Shown one piece after another: positions 1 through 12,019 of a stretch of 64,000 nt of DNA. The notes under the pieces were generated by a model that saw nothing but the letters and a program-made list of their open reading frames with translations, was not told the DNA's origin and searched no databases. Every line of letters starts with the position of its first letter. Position 1 is the stretch's first letter. Source of the DNA: Notamacropus eugenii (lineage: Eukaryota; Chordata; Mammalia; Diprotodontia; Macropodidae); NCBI RefSeq assembly GCF_028372415.1, contig NW_027325145.1:232501-296500 (forward strand). The letters are read 5' to 3'. The position numbers and the translations under genes are program-made.

Positions 1-156
1 GCTTTTCCTTCCAGCCTGTTTTCTTGTCTTTGGACTTGATCTGTACACTGCAGGGAGGGAGGAAGAAAGATGTTTGGTCTGAAATTCTGTTGTCTAAATT
101 TCTTCTGTTTTGATACTGCTAACATGGGGGCTGGCAAGGAAAAGGAAAGCAATAAG

Positions 157-158
<2 letters not shown>

Positions 159-190
<32 letters not shown>
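159..190 (+). repeat. (TG)n microsatellite
   Basis: Sixteen uninterrupted TG/GT units. The nearby open frame exists only because the repeat has no stop codon. Confidence 0.95.
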
Positions 191-192
<2 letters not shown>

Positions 193-860
193 TTGCATTT
201 GCATGTGTGTGCTCTGAACAGCTTACTTTTAAATTTTGTTTATAAAAGAGAAACTAAGCCCCACTTACATCTGTATACATATATTTAGAAGAATACCATA
301 CTCCCCATTTTGGTTATCGTAGTCAACAAAGAAGCTGCCTTGTAACTGATTTTTTTAAATCTTCAATTTCAACATGCTTTTCCCTACTTCATTATCCTGC
401 CCGAGATTTAGGTAAAAGAGATGTTTCCACTTAACAGCGTAAGCTCCAACGTACTTTTGGAGCTCCCCCACCCAGCTTTGCATACGCAGTGTCCCTCTAA
501 CTTCTTATTTTCTCTCTGGTTTGTGATGGTGGTGGAGTTTTCACTTGAGAAGCAAGTGAAAACTTATCTTAAATCCCACAGAAGAATTAACATCATACCG
601 AAGGGTCTTTTTGATGCAGAGATGACATGGGAAATGAGAAAAAAACTGACTTGCTCTTGAAAGAATGACAATTAAAACAACAACAAAGGCAGGAGGAAGG
701 GGCCATAATTTCTATGTGAAAACTGGTGAATTGCCCAGTGTTTTGGTCCCTGGTTTGCTTTTGTCAGAAGTGTCTCAGCTAAATGCCAGGAAGTCTTATT
801 AACCATTTACTCTCCCATTCTGTAATATATCTGTGAAATGGGACTTTTTTTTTTCCTGGG
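191..860. other. Unannotated intronic/upstream sequence
   Basis: AT-rich sequence with no exon, RNA gene or repeat family that I recognise. It includes a short imperfect inverted repeat (TCACTTGAGAAGCAAGTGA, 541-559). Confidence 0.4.
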
Positions 861-864
861 GAAA

Positions 865-3658
865 AGATTTTCTCTCAGAACTAGATAAATCTAACCAAAA
901 TATAAATGATGAAGAAACTAAGGAAATGAAAAAAATTTTAGATAAGTTACGTATGATAGATATCTGGAGAGAACTGAAAGGAATCGAAAGGATTACACCA
1001 TGTCCTCCACAGTTTAGGGTACTTTTTTTTTTTTTTAACCAAGATTAACCATGTATTAGTACATTAAAATTTTACACTTAGAAGGAAAAATTTTGAAAAA
1101 CCATAATGCAATAAAAATGATATTTAATTAGAAACCACAGAAACATAGATTAAAAACTAATCGGAAATTAAACAACCCAATCTTAAAGAATGAGTAGGTT
1201 AAAAAACAAACTGTAGAAACAGTTAATAATTTCATTAAGGAGAATGACAACAATGAGATAACATATCAGAATACGAAACAAAACAGTGATTAGAGGGAAA
1301 TGTTTATCTCTAAATACTTACATCAGTAAAACAGAGAAAGAGCAGAGTAATGATTTGGACACACAGTTAAATAGAAAGCAGAACAAAAGCAAATTAAAAA
1401 TCCCTAATTAAACAGTAATTTGGAAATCTTAAAAAGTAAAGGGAGACTAATGACATCAAGAGTAAAAAAAAACCCATTGAGTTAATTAATAAAGCTACGA
1501 GTTGGTTTTATGAACAAAGAACAAAATAGATAAGCAATTGGTAATTTGGTTAAAAAGAGAAGAAAACCAAATCATTAGTATTAAAAATAAGCAGGGTGAC
1601 TATACCACATATAAAGATGAAATTAAAGCAATAATATTGTATGCCAATAATAATAATGTATAATAATAATAATAATAATATTGTATAATATAATAATATT
1701 GTATGCCAATACATTTAACAATTTAAACGATATGCAAGAATATTTGCAAAAATATAAATTGCCTATGTTAGCAGAAGGGGCAATGGAACATCTATATAGA
1801 TCTCTTTCAGTAAAAGACATTGAACAGGCCATACGTGAACTTCCTGAGAGAAAACCACCAGGACCAGATGGATTAGCAAGTGAATTCTATCAAACATTTA
1901 AAGATCAACTAATTCTAATATTAAATAAACCATTTGGAATAACTGGTAAAGAAGGGATTTTACTTAACTCTTTTTGTGAAGCAAATATGATAACTGATGC
2001 CTAAACCAGCAAGAGTAAAAACAGAAAAAAGGAAATTATAGACCAATTTCATTAAATACTAGCTAAAACATTACCACAGTCTATTACAAAGATCAAATAT
2101 TATGATCAAGTGAGACTTTAACATAAAAGAAAACCAATTACCATAACTGACTACATCAATGATAAAGGTAAAAAAAAAATCACATGATTATATCAATGGA
2201 TGCAGAAAATAAACACGCACCCCTGTTAAAAACACTTGAAAGCACACATGGATTTGTCCTCAAACTGATTTAAAAAAATTAAATTCATAAAAACTGATAA
2301 AATAAAAAGCATTTATCTCAAAACCATCAGCAAGCATTATCTGCATTGGGGATAAACTAAAGGCCTCCCCACTGAGATGAAGTGTGAAACAAGGATGCCC
2401 ACTGTCACCAATATTGTTTTAATAATCTTTTGGAAGTCCTAGCAATAGCAATAAGAGAAGAAAAAGAAATGGGAAGAATCAGAATGAGGAATGAGGTGGT
2501 AAAACTATCGCTTTTTGCAGACAATGCAATGACATTCTTGGAAAATCCCGAAGGTTCAACTAAACGGTTAGTTGAGAGAATTAATAATTTTATCGAAGTA
2601 GCAATATACAAAGGAAATCCGCATAAATCATCAGGATTCCTATGTAGCACAAATAAAACTCTGCAAGAAGTGATAGTAAAAAGTACCCCATTTTAAATGA
2701 CTCTAGGGGTCTCAGCAGTACAAAAAACCTGGGAGTATACCTGCCCAAACAAACTCAGGAAATACATGTAAAGAAAATAAAAACAAAAACAGCTTTTTAT
2801 ACAAATAAAATCAGATTTAAATAATGTCAGGGCGAGTATAATTAATGAAAGTGGTAATTTTGCCATCAGCGCCATCACTGACATTATTAAATGTCAATTT
2901 AATTAAACTACCCAACAATTAAGTTACTCAACGAAAGTACTTTACTGAGTTGGAAAAAAATTATAAAAGAATCATTTGGAAAAACAGGAGTATCAAAGGA
3001 AGTAACGAAAAAAAGCATAAAGGAATGAGGTTTAGCAATATCAGATTTTACATTATATTTTGAGGCAGTAATTATCAAAATTATCTGGTACTGGCCAAGA
3101 AACAGAAATGTAGATGAGTAGAAGAGAGTAGGTGTGTAATTTGCAGCAGCAAATAATTATAAATAAATATAGTAATCCAAATATATGTTAAAACCTTAAG
3201 ATTTGGGGGTAAGAATTCATTATTTCGTTAAAAAAATTCTTGGGAAAAATGGAAAGCAGCATGGCAGAAATGGGGCATTTAGGGTATCTCACACCATTTG
3301 CCAAGGCAAGATCAGAATGGATACATGACCCAGATATAAAGAGATAATTTTCAAAGAAAATTAGAGGAACATGGAACGCATTGCATATCAAACTTGTGAA
3401 CAGGCAAACATTTTGTGAATAAACAAAGAGATGGAGGTAGAGTTATGTGTAAAGTGCACAGTTTCAGTTACATTAAATTAAAAAGTTCTTGTACAAGTAA
3501 AATAAATACAGCCGGACCAGAAGAAAAGCAGAAAATTGGGGATATAATTTTTGTAACTTTGTGAAATCTTTGAAAATATGAGTCACTCCCCAACTGATAA
3601 ATGGTCAAAGGATATGAGCAGGCAGTTTTCCAATAAAATCAAGACAATTTATAGTTAT
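865..3658 (+). mobile_element. Decayed 5'-truncated L1 (ORF2 part)
   Basis: Sequence collinear with ORF2 of the intact L1 starts in the endonuclease (LSELDKSN at about 868) and runs through RT ([20 protein letters not shown] near 1850; PLFADN.MTFLENPEGS near 2510) to the C-terminal domain (DKWSKDMSRQFS near 3595). Many stops, small indels and an AAT-rich expansion (1622-1700) mark it as old. It is interrupted at 3658 by an antisense RTE insertion and resumes at 4341. Confidence 0.9.
3652..3658 (+). repeat. Target duplication of nested RTE, left
   Basis: TAGTTAT, matching 4334-4340. The intact L1 in this window has a single equivalent copy at this ORF2 position. Confidence 0.75.
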
Positions 3659-4333
3659 GTGGGTGGCGGTGGTGGTGGTGGTGGTGGTGGTGGTGGTGGT
3701 GGTGGTGGTGGTGGTGGTGGTTGTCCTTCCTTCTCAAAGAGGACCAAAATGATAACACTACGACAAAGTCAAGTTTCAGTGTGTCCAGCTATGGCCGAGT
3801 AGATCAATATGAACTCAGAATGCTCTACCACAGATCGGGCACAAAAAGTCCACGTGAATATTTGGGGTGGATACTCTAAATGTGTACTTGATGTTGCGTT
3901 TCTCCTGAGCCGGTTCAATTTTGCTTTGCTCATAGAGCACAGCACCTTTTCTGATGTGGGTATATTGTGCTGAGTGGTCCTGGCCCAGTGTCTCCCATGT
4001 CACACAGTCTCAGAGTTCTTGAAAGAAACCTTGAGAGTGTCCTTGTATCACTTCTTCTGACCACCGTGTGATCACCTGCCCTGTGTGAGTTCTCCCTAAG
4101 ATAGTCTTTTTGGCAAGCATATGTTTTGCATTCAAACAACATGGCCAGCCCATCTGAGTTGCACTCTCGGAAGCATAGTTTGAATGCTTAGCAGTTTAGC
4201 TGGAGTAAGGACCTCAGTGTCTGGTACCGTGGTTCGATTTCCTGGCATGGTGCTGATAGACTGTCCATGTTTCGCAGGCATACAACAACTAGGCTAGCAC
4301 CGTGCTGACTTTGTATTGCTGGCCTCACTGCTG
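3659..4333 (-). mobile_element. RTE/BovB-family 3' fragment inserted in L1
   Basis: On the - strand this reads as the 3' part of marsupial RTE LINEs or their SINEs, ending in TTGGTCCTCTTTGAGAAGGAAGGACAACC and then (ACC)n. The same GGTC.TCTTC.GAAACGAAGGAC ending occurs at about 61200-61230 on the + strand. It sits inside an L1 between 7-bp repeats TAGTTAT (3652-3658 and 4334-4340). Removing one copy restores the L1 sequence, so it is a true insertion. Confidence 0.85.
3661..3722 (+). repeat. (GGT)n microsatellite at RTE 3' end
   Basis: About 20 GGT units, with one GGC. On the RTE strand it is an (ACC)n tail directly following the element's 3' end. RTE LINEs end in short tandem repeats rather than poly(A), so this is probably the element's tail, since expanded. 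Confidence 0.9.
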
Positions 4334-4340
4334 TAGTTAT
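4334..4340 (+). repeat. Target duplication of nested RTE, right
   Basis: TAGTTAT, after which the L1 ORF2 sequence resumes with TAAAAAATGCCC. Confidence 0.75.
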
Positions 4341-4866
4341 TAAAAAATGCCCTAAGTCATTATTGATTAGAGACATGCAGATTAGAACAACCTTGAGCTA
4401 TCATTTTACAGCTTCCGGCCTGAATAAAATGATGGAAGGGGGAAGTGACAACTCTTGGAAGGGATGTGGAAAAATCGGCACACTGATTCATTGTTGGTGG
4501 AATTGTGAACTGATACAACCATTTTTTTAGAGCCATCTGGAATTATGCCCAAAGAATTATTAAACTACTAATACGCCCTTGGCCCAGCAATACCACTGCT
4601 TGGTCTATTTCCAAAGATGATTAGGGAAAAAGGGAAAAGATCTTATACGTTCTAAAATAGCTTAAAGCGGCTGTCTTTGTGGTAGCAAAGAATTGGACGT
4701 TGGGAATGGCCAAACAAGTTACGGCAAATGATTGTGACGGAATATTACTGTGTTATAAAAAATAATGAGCTCAGTGATTTTAGAAAAACGTGAAAAGTCT
4801 TGCACAAAATAGTGAAGAGTGAAGTTATGGTATGCAGGAATAACAGTATTGTTTTAATAATGACTT
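4341..4866 (+). mobile_element. 3' part of the decayed L1
   Basis: Continuation after the RTE insertion: ORF2 C-terminal region ([25 protein letters not shown] near 4470-4520, with frameshifts) and 3' end to about 4866. It meets the next element's 5' end directly. Confidence 0.85.
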
Positions 4867-4867
4867 T

Positions 4868-6975
4868 GAGGAGGCAGAGTCAAGATGGCAGAGGAAAGAC
4901 AGGGACTAACCTGAGCTCTCCCCCAAACCCCACCAAATACCTTTAAAAATGACTAAAATATTCTAGAACAGCAGAACCTACAAAAAGACAAAGTGAGGCA
5001 AATTTCAGGCCCAAGACAACCTGGAAGGTCGACAGGAAAAGTCTGTTCCTCCAGGCTGAGAGAGGAGTGCAGTCCATTCCCAGCCCCAGCACTTTCCCAA
5101 CTGCAGAAATCCAGGAGCAGGCCTTGGGCGGGACTGCAGTGCCAGTGGCACAGCCGTGGCAGTGGTGGCTGCTTCCAGAGCTCTCAGCCCGCAGACGGTA
5201 AGAGGATTGAGTCAATGGTCAAAAGGAGACAGCTAGCACTAGGGTAGGACTCTGTTGCTTTGCCAGTGCTTGGATCTCTGCCGCAGTACCAGGGTGAGGA
5301 GAAGGGCTGGCATGGTGGAGCTTGTGGTGGCAGTGGAGAGGGAATCTTCTTCATAGTTTAAAGGCAGAAAAGAGTGCTTGTGGTCACTCACTGACCAGAG
5401 CACAGGTCAAGAGAGGGGTAAACAGCTCTGCTTAGATCATACCTCCTTGGAAGAACGGAAAACTTGCAAGTTCCTGGAAGCTACCCCCTTGGAAGCAGAG
5501 TCCAAGCTTATCACAGAGCCAAACTATGGGGAAATTTGGAATTGGCTGGGAAAATGAGCAAACAGTGAAAAAACCCTCTGACTCTTATACAAGGAATATC
5601 AGAACACACACTCGGGAGAAGACCACAAAGTCGAAGCTCCTACATTCAAAGCTTCCCCGAAAAATGTGAATTGGTCTTGGGCCATGGAAGAGCTCAAAAA
5701 GAATTTGGAAAATCAAGTAAGAGAAGAGAAGAGGAAAAATTGGAAAGGGAAATGAGAGTGATGCAAGAGAATCATGAAAACAAGACTAAAGGAGACTCCC
5801 CAAAATACTGAAAAATACTTAAAAATAGACGAGGCCAAATGCTAAAAGAGGTCCAAAAAGACAGTGGGGAGAAGAATCCCTTAAAAGGCAGAGTTGGCAG
5901 AATGGAAAAGGAGATCCCAAAGTTCACTGAGGAAAATAATTTCTTAAAAATTAGAATGGAACACATGGAAACTAATGACTCTGTGAGAAATCAAGAAGCA
6001 ATAAAATGAAACTGAAAGAAGGGACAAATAGAAGACGGTGCAAAATATCTCACTGGGAAAACAACTGCCCTGGAAAATAGATGCTGGAGAGATAATTTAA
6101 AAATTGTTGGCTGAACAGCATATTTCGATAAGATGTTTTATGAACACGACAATTTTTTAAAAATTGGCTGAAAGCCATGCCAAAAATAGGAGCCTAGATA
6201 TCATCTTTCCAGAAATTATGAAGGAATACTGCCCTGAGACTCTAGACCCAGAAGGTAAAATAGGAATGGAAAAAATTCACTGATCATCTCCCAAAAGGAA
6301 AACTCCCAGGAATATTGTAGCTAAATTTCAGAGTTCCCAGGTCAAGGAGAAAATATCGCAAGCAGCCAGAAAGAAGCAATTCAAGTACTGTGGAAATACA
6401 ATCAGGATTACACAAGATTTAGCAGGTTCTACATTAAGGAGGCCTTGGAGTATGATATTCTTGAGATCAATGGAGCTGGGAATTAAACCAAAATCATTTA
6501 CCCAGCAAAACAGCGTGTAATCCATGAGGGAAAAAATGGAATCCCAACGAAGTAGAAGAATGCCATGCATTCTTGAGAAAAAGACCAGAGCTGAATAGAA
6601 AATTTAACTCAGCTCTCTAGAGAAGACATAAGGGACTCATTAAAGGTGAACTGTTGATGTTCCTTCATGGAAAGATGATGTTTGTAAGTCATGAGGTCTT
6701 TCTCAGTATTAGGTTAGCATTAATTATTAGTTATTATTAGGTCAAAGCAGAGAATCTAATTAACATAGGGGGTGGATGGCATAGGATGGAGTTATATGGT
6801 TACTTTTTCACAGGACTATTATGGAAGTGTTTTCCATGACTACATATGTATAACTTTGTATCAAACTGCATGCCTTCTCAGTGAGGGGAAGTGGGGAGGG
6901 AAAGGAAGGGAGAAGATTTGGAACTTAAAGTTTTAAAAAACAATACTAAAAAATTGTTTTTACTTGTAACGTGGA
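4868..6975 (+). mobile_element. HAL1-like element (ORF1 without ORF2)
   Basis: It starts with GGCAGAGTCAAGATGGCAGAGG, an L1-type 5' end. A decayed leader and ORF1 follow: coiled-coil KGRVGRMEKEIPKFTEENNF-like near 5880-5940, then the RRM/CTD region near 6190-6580. The ORF1 remnant is followed directly by a 3' tail (about 6620-6975) with no RT-coding sequence. That order matches half-L1 (HAL1) elements described in mammals. The same tail (CATGACTACATATGTATAAC.T.TATC-AA.TGC.TGCCTTCTCA) is seen in reverse near 34380-34460. Confidence 0.75.
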
Positions 6976-7131
6976 AAAAGTAAACACTGAAAAACAGAAT
7001 GACTTTGAGCAAATACATGATTTTGTCTCCATAAATACCCAAATTAAGTACAAAGGACATATGAAGAAAGATGCTGTCTCCACTCAAAGAAAAAAAACTG
7101 ATAAATAGAAGCAGTATGTGTATTATAATTT

Positions 7132-7157
7132 CACACACACACACACAAACACACAGA
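7132..7157 (+). repeat. (CA)n microsatellite
   Basis: Short CA run with one CAAACA interruption. Confidence 0.85.
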
Positions 7158-7159
7158 TT

Positions 7160-9777
7160 CATGTTAAATGGTAGCCATCTCTTGGGCAGAAGAAATGTAC
7201 ATAATAATTTTCTTGTATATTTTAAAAGAATTACAATTTGTGAGTAGTTGATTACGGAAATGTGTTTTATTCCATGAATTAAAAACAAAATAATTTTTTA
7301 AAAGTCTCTTCAGGTTTAGCAGACTGCCAGCTCTGCTCTGGTTTTGGCTCCTGTGTTCTGCTTTTGGGCTTAGCGCCACACAGCTAACCCTTTGCTTCCA
7401 CAACTTGTTCCTTGTTCAGTCACAGTCACGGCAAATCCTTTCTGTCCTAAATTTGTGACCCAGTTGTGGGGTGGTGGGCTATAGAGTTGCCAGAGGGCCC
7501 CATTCATGCACCCAGCCCTTGCACAGAATCTCTTGGGACCTCCTTTTGGTACCCTTTCCTTGTTTTCTCTCAGTCCATAGGTAGCTAAATGTTCATTGCC
7601 ATAACCAGCACATGCCCCTCAAAGCTCTTGCCCCCAGCCCTCTGTCTCCATTGTGCTCAATCTTAGCTTTCCTGATCAGAATTCAGTCTGGTGCATAAAC
7701 ATGTAGAAGAACCAAAGAAATAAAAATGAACTTAGAGTTCTGGAGGACAGAATTGAGAAACAAGTAGCTTAAAAAGAAATGAAGAAAATAACGCAATAGC
7801 ATAGGCAATGATTGAAGAGACCCTCTTGCTCTTCCTTATAAACAGCATTTATCTGCATTTCTGCATCTTTTCACAGGCTGTCTTTTCTCTATGTTAGAAT
7901 GCACTCTCTCTTCACTGTCTCCTCTAACAGCGTCTAGTCTCCTTCAAAGAAGCTGAAAAATCACTTCTTGTCATTCATCCACTTGATCACTCAATAAGTA
8001 TTTCTTAAACATTGATGAGGTTACCATGCACTGTGCTAGGCAGTGGGTTCACAAACACATTTTATCTGGAGAGTATGCATGTACATATCTAAGTATGTAG
8101 GTAATAAGCACATATGGAATAGAATCAAGATAATTAGGGCAATCAGGGGTAGTGAAGGCTGCGGGGAATCCACTCCAAGAGTGGAAAGCCTACGAGCAGG
8201 AGGTGAGTTCCAGGCATGGAAGAAGAACGTCTTGTTTTTTCTTTTCTCGGTCTCTGTCAGTCTGCTTTTCTCTCTCTCAAAACGTCTTGTTAAACTTCCA
8301 CTCTCTTTAGGTATTTGTACAAGTCCTCTGTGCTTATAAGGCATAGACTCTGTCGCTCCTTTGGCTGTAACTTATAGGAAATGAGTTCACAAAGGTATTT
8401 TTATCTCATTAGAAAGTAAAGAAAAATTTCTTGTAGTCATGGAACCAAATTGTAGGCTTCAAGCTGAAAGCTTTTTGAAAAATGTGACCCACTGAACTTG
8501 AAGAACTACCACTGCTAAGATACCACTGCTAATGGACTGAAGTCTAATAACACAGAATAAGAACCAAGAATGCTTTTTCACTTAGCAGCATTTTTCTTTT
8601 GACTGAAATTTGCTAATTTGACTGCATTTTTCCTCAGGTGAGAAGAATAAGTAACATTGATAATCCGTGACAGTGAGCCAATATAAATAGCAGTTTAAGA
8701 ATTTGCTTTTTAATATCTTCATTATTAATAAAAAATTTCAACTTTATTTTAGAGTAATTTCACTCTTCTAGTTATGGCATGTTCATTTTATTTGTTACTT
8801 TTTATGCTGGGACTACAGTGTCTGTGAATGGTTCACAAACAATCTTTGAGATCAGTGTTACCAGATTTTAATCTTGTTGGGCAGGCATAAGTGGAAGGAA
8901 TAATTCTCAAAATAATGAAAATTTTCTTTACTTGCCTTTTCAGTTTTAATCTACATAACATTTCTGCATCTATTGTTTCTTTACACTTTTAAAGACAAAA
9001 TACAGGGTTTCCAGCAAGTCTTTTCTTAATGCTGCAGTGGAACTGGGGATGGGGGGGATGGGGCCCAGGGACGGGGTCAGTATTGATGATGCTGGGTTCT
9101 TGAAGCCAGAGTCAGATAACAAGAAACTGTTGAAGAATGAAGGAAATAGCCATTTATTCCATCTGGCTGGAGTAGATGCCAAGATAGGTGGTATCTGCAA
9201 TGAGTCTGGCCTAAGTAATTCCATGTGTTGTGTGTGTGTGTGTGTGTGTGTGTGTACACATATATGTATATCTGTATTGGTGTATTTAAATTGCATGTAT
9301 TTTCAAATAATCACACATTCTCAATAGTTCCAAGTCTCTGCTTCAGTGTGTCAGTGTATGTTCCTGGATATTTTACTGACATGGATTGTTAATCTTTGCA
9401 CATCTTAAATAGACATAGGTGATATCTAGCAATGGAATGATGAGTTGTTAGGGATATAAACTTCTGATAGTCACCGATAGTGATAGTGATAGTCACTGAT
9501 AGTCAGCCCTTGGTGATCCTTTAAAACTTCAGTTTGCTGATTGTTGGACAACATACGTTAAAGATGTACTATTTGAAGTCTTTTTAGCTTTGCAAGACCT
9601 ACCAGTTTCAGATTACCTCTAAACCACAATAATGCACCAAAGAACATTAGTAGAGGTTCATACCACATATAATATTCTCAACTGAGGTGTAATATTTACA
9701 AGGTTAAATCTTAAGGAAATATTGCTTCAATATTTCTAAGTATTGTGATAGCTGAAATTTCCCCTATTGCTTTACAG
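7160..9777. other. PABIR2 intron, mostly unique sequence
   Basis: No exon or RNA gene was recognised. About 7985-8060 (CAATAAGTATTTCTTAAACATTG... CACTGTGCTAGGCAGTGGG) resembles a MIR/CORE-SINE end. A (GT)n tract lies at 9225-9255, and short TGATAGTCA repeats lie at about 9465-9505. The upstream PABIR2 exon was sought here and not found. Confidence 0.5.
9225..9255 (+). repeat. (TG)n microsatellite
   Basis: Uninterrupted TG/GT units. The complementary CA frame creates spurious His/Thr-rich open frames on the - strand. Confidence 0.93.
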
Positions 9778-9834
9778 TTGCTGCCTTCGTCTCCTGTTCG
9801 TATTTCTAGTAGTCGTCTTCATCAAATCAAACAA
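9778..9834 (+). CDS. PABIR2: PABIR2 (FAM122B) coding exon: B55-binding motif
   Basis: The first PABIR2 exon visible here is 57 nt and encodes 19 residues (LLPSSPVRISSSRLHQIKQ). It follows a pyrimidine-rich tract ending TTTACAG and is followed by GTAAGC, phase 0 at both ends. It matches the conserved SSRLHQIKQ block of the FAM122/PABIR family. From memory of published work on the paralogue FAM122A, this R-L..I-K short linear motif docks on the B55 subunit of PP2A, and the next exon supplies the helix that blocks the catalytic site. Arg, Leu, Ile and Lys of the motif are all present. Upstream exons with the family's RRNST-type segment were not found and should lie left of the window. PABIR3 is the main alternative, but the C-terminus encoded downstream fits PABIR2 better. 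Confidence 0.9.
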
Positions 9835-10084
9835 GTAAGCATAATTTGAAAATTGACATTTGCAAAGTAGATTCATCTTCAAATAACTTATTCTGGGTGG
9901 TTTGAAACAACTCCAAATTATTGACTCCATTTGAAAGAGTTTGGGATGAAGTTTAAAAAACATGCATAGAGAACAGTGACATTTTTAGAGCGGAATCCTT
10001 TTTTTAAAAAAATCGGTTCTCAAATACATATTTATTACATGGTAAAATCATTCATAAAATTTTAGTTGTGGATGGAGGATTCCC

Positions 10085-10290
10085 TTTTAAAGTAAAAAGG
10101 TCTAGTGTTTGTATAGCGACTTAGGGTTTGCAAAGCGCATTTAGTAGTTCATTTGATTGTCCCAGCAACTGTGGGAGAGGTTAAATGAATTGCTCAACAG
10201 CATTTGGCTAACAAGTGACTGAGGGAAAGTCTTCTTAACTCCAGGTCCAACATTCTATTCTATCTCTCTGCCTATGTAAAACATAAAAAA
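10085..10290 (+). mobile_element. MIR/CORE-type SINE
   Basis: GTTTGCAAAGCGCATTTAGTAGTTCATTTGATTGTCCCAGCAAC...GTGGGAGAGGTTAAATGAATTGCTCAACAG follows the order of MIR-like SINEs seen elsewhere here (20155, 38805, 57975). Confidence 0.7.
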
Positions 10291-10439
10291 CAACAATAAT
10301 AAACTTAATTGCAGCAAAAACAGTTTTTCAAAACTTTCTCATAGTAGCTACTTTATATTGGATATATGTGAAACTTATTAAAAGTGAAGAATAGGATGCT
10401 TTTCCATTTTAACATAAGCTTTGTCATCATCACCCTTCT

Positions 10440-10590
10440 TTTGTTCCATTTAAAAATACTAGGTAAACATGCATTTAAATCTATGTGTCAGGGGCTGTAT
10501 GCTAGAGATAAAGGACTCCCTAAGGTCCCTATCCTTAAAGGGGCCCACATTCTAATGGGAGAAGCAACATATAAAATGTTGTGCATTTTT
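10440..10590 (+). mobile_element. SINE fragment (MON1/MIR-like)
   Basis: CATTTAAATCTATGTGTCAGGGGCTGTATGCTAGAGATAAAGGACTCCCTAAGGTCCCTATCCTTAAAGGGGCCCACATTCTAATGGGAG parallels the copy at 46146-46270 (ACATT... CAAAGAAAGGACAAAACATGGTTCCTGCTCTCAGGGAGTTCACAG). Confidence 0.6.
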
Positions 10591-11164
10591 CTATCAAGTT
10601 TTGCTTGTAGCTGCTTTCACACTATTATCTTCTTCTGAGTTTATGTCTTGGTCTTCCTTCACATTATAGTAACTTTGTATGGTCAAGATCTTGTTGCCAT
10701 TGTTGTTTGCTCATTTTTCTTTCCCTATTTTTTGCCTTTAACTTTACTGTGCTCTGCTCCCTTGGGGGTGGGGAGGCACTGTTCCAAGCTTCAGGCTTTT
10801 TCATGCTGCTTTTTTTTTATCCTATTCTATCCACAAGTACTAGTACTCCTCATGACCTTGGAACTGTGACCAAGGCCCCTCCTTTCTTGTGACCAATGAC
10901 AACCAACCCAGAACTGCATATGGGCGATAGAGTGCACTGCTCCTGCACCAAGTGTCAGTGAAGGGTCCCTTTTGGTCCCTTTCAGATTAATTTTCTGACT
11001 CCCTTTACCGTCTCTGGGCTAAGAGTTCTCAAAGGTCCTGCCACTGCCGCTGTTACAGCCACCTGCAAGGCCCACAACTGGGACCTTTCTGCCAGTCTCC
11101 TCCATTGTTTAGGCTGGAAAAATGTCTCAGCTTGATCTTTTGTTGGCTCCGCTCCCTGGGGGAA

Positions 11165-11390
11165 TAAAGGGTGGCACGGTGGATAAAGCACCAGGTCTGG
11201 AGACAGGAATACAAATTTAAATCTTCAGACACTTACCAGATATCTAACTGTGGGCATTGCCTACCTCATTTTTCTCATCTGTAAGACATGGATGAAAACA
11301 GCTCCCACCTGAATCAGGATCAAATGCAGTATTAATTGAAAAGTCCTTGGTACAGTAACTGACACGTTTGAATGTTACCTCTTATTAAAC
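11165..11390 (+). mobile_element. Marsupial CORE-SINE copy
   Basis: GGGTGGCACGGTGGATAAAGCACCAGGTCTGGAGACAGGAATACAAATTTAAATCTTCAGACACTTACCAG begins with a tRNA-derived head containing A-box-like GTGGCACGGTGG and B-box-like TTTAAATC, then the CATTTTTCTCATCTGTAAGACATGG core. Diverged. Confidence 0.75.
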
Positions 11391-11589
11391 AATAGGTTCC
11401 AGGATCTTCCCATAGAATTAGTCCCTAAGAGGAGAAAGTACAGGATAATGAATATTCTTGTCAGGTAGTTCACCAAATAAGATGATATAAAGGGGGAAAG
11501 CCTTACAGAACAGACCCTTCAGCATTATCCACAGTTAACAGGACTGACACTGAATGAGCCCTTTAAGAACCCCTTAAGAAAGCAGAATG

Positions 11590-12005
11590 ATGGTTAGGAT
11601 AAGAAATGAGAAGAGTGTCAAGTGCCGGGGAGAGGGGGAGGAGAAGATCCAATAGAGGAAAGAGTATGGGAACTGAGAGAGGGCGTAAGGAGGGAGCTCA
11701 TGATGGGTTTTTAATATCAAAAAGGATTTCACATTTGGACCTAAAAGTGATAGTGAGACATTGGTATTTATAGAATGGGAGTGGGCCAAGTGGAGGCTGA
11801 CATAGTCAGAACTTCACTTTAGAAAAAACAAACACTTTGGTGACTAAGTGGAGAATGAATTGCATGGTGGGAGACTTGAAACAGGTAGACCCATCTGCAG
11901 ACAATATACTGCAGTAATCCAGGTAGGAGGTGATCCTGGGTAAGGAGGAAGACAACCTCGTCACAGGAGACAGGGATCGACTGAGTGAAAAAGGCACCTG
12001 ATTGA
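11590..12005 (+). repeat. Old interspersed repeat, family not identified (copy 1)
   Basis: Contains GACATAGTCAGAACTTCACTTTAG...CTTTGGTGACTAAGTGGAGAATGAATTG...CTGCAGTAATCCAGGTAGGAGGTGATCC. The same order of motifs occurs at 12890-13790, 30700-31210, 47496-48130 and 51000-51210, all on this strand. I do not assign a family name. Confidence 0.6.
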
Positions 12006-12019
12006 TAGGAGATGTATCA

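Noticed and set aside
3578..3802. Glycine-rich open frame
   Set aside because: The poly-Gly is the (GGT)n tail of an RTE insertion inside a dead L1.
6878..7288. 136-codon open frame on the - strand
   Set aside because: Spans a HAL1 tail, a CA repeat and intron sequence; Val-Cys run comes from (GT)n.
8036..8344. Overlapping ~100-codon open frames on both strands
   Set aside because: Chance frames in intronic sequence starting in a SINE-like end; no domain content.
1..9777. Missing upstream PABIR2 exon(s)
   Set aside because: Searched for the RRNST and GLSD.SQVFQ segments; none seen with splice sites, so they are probably outside the window.
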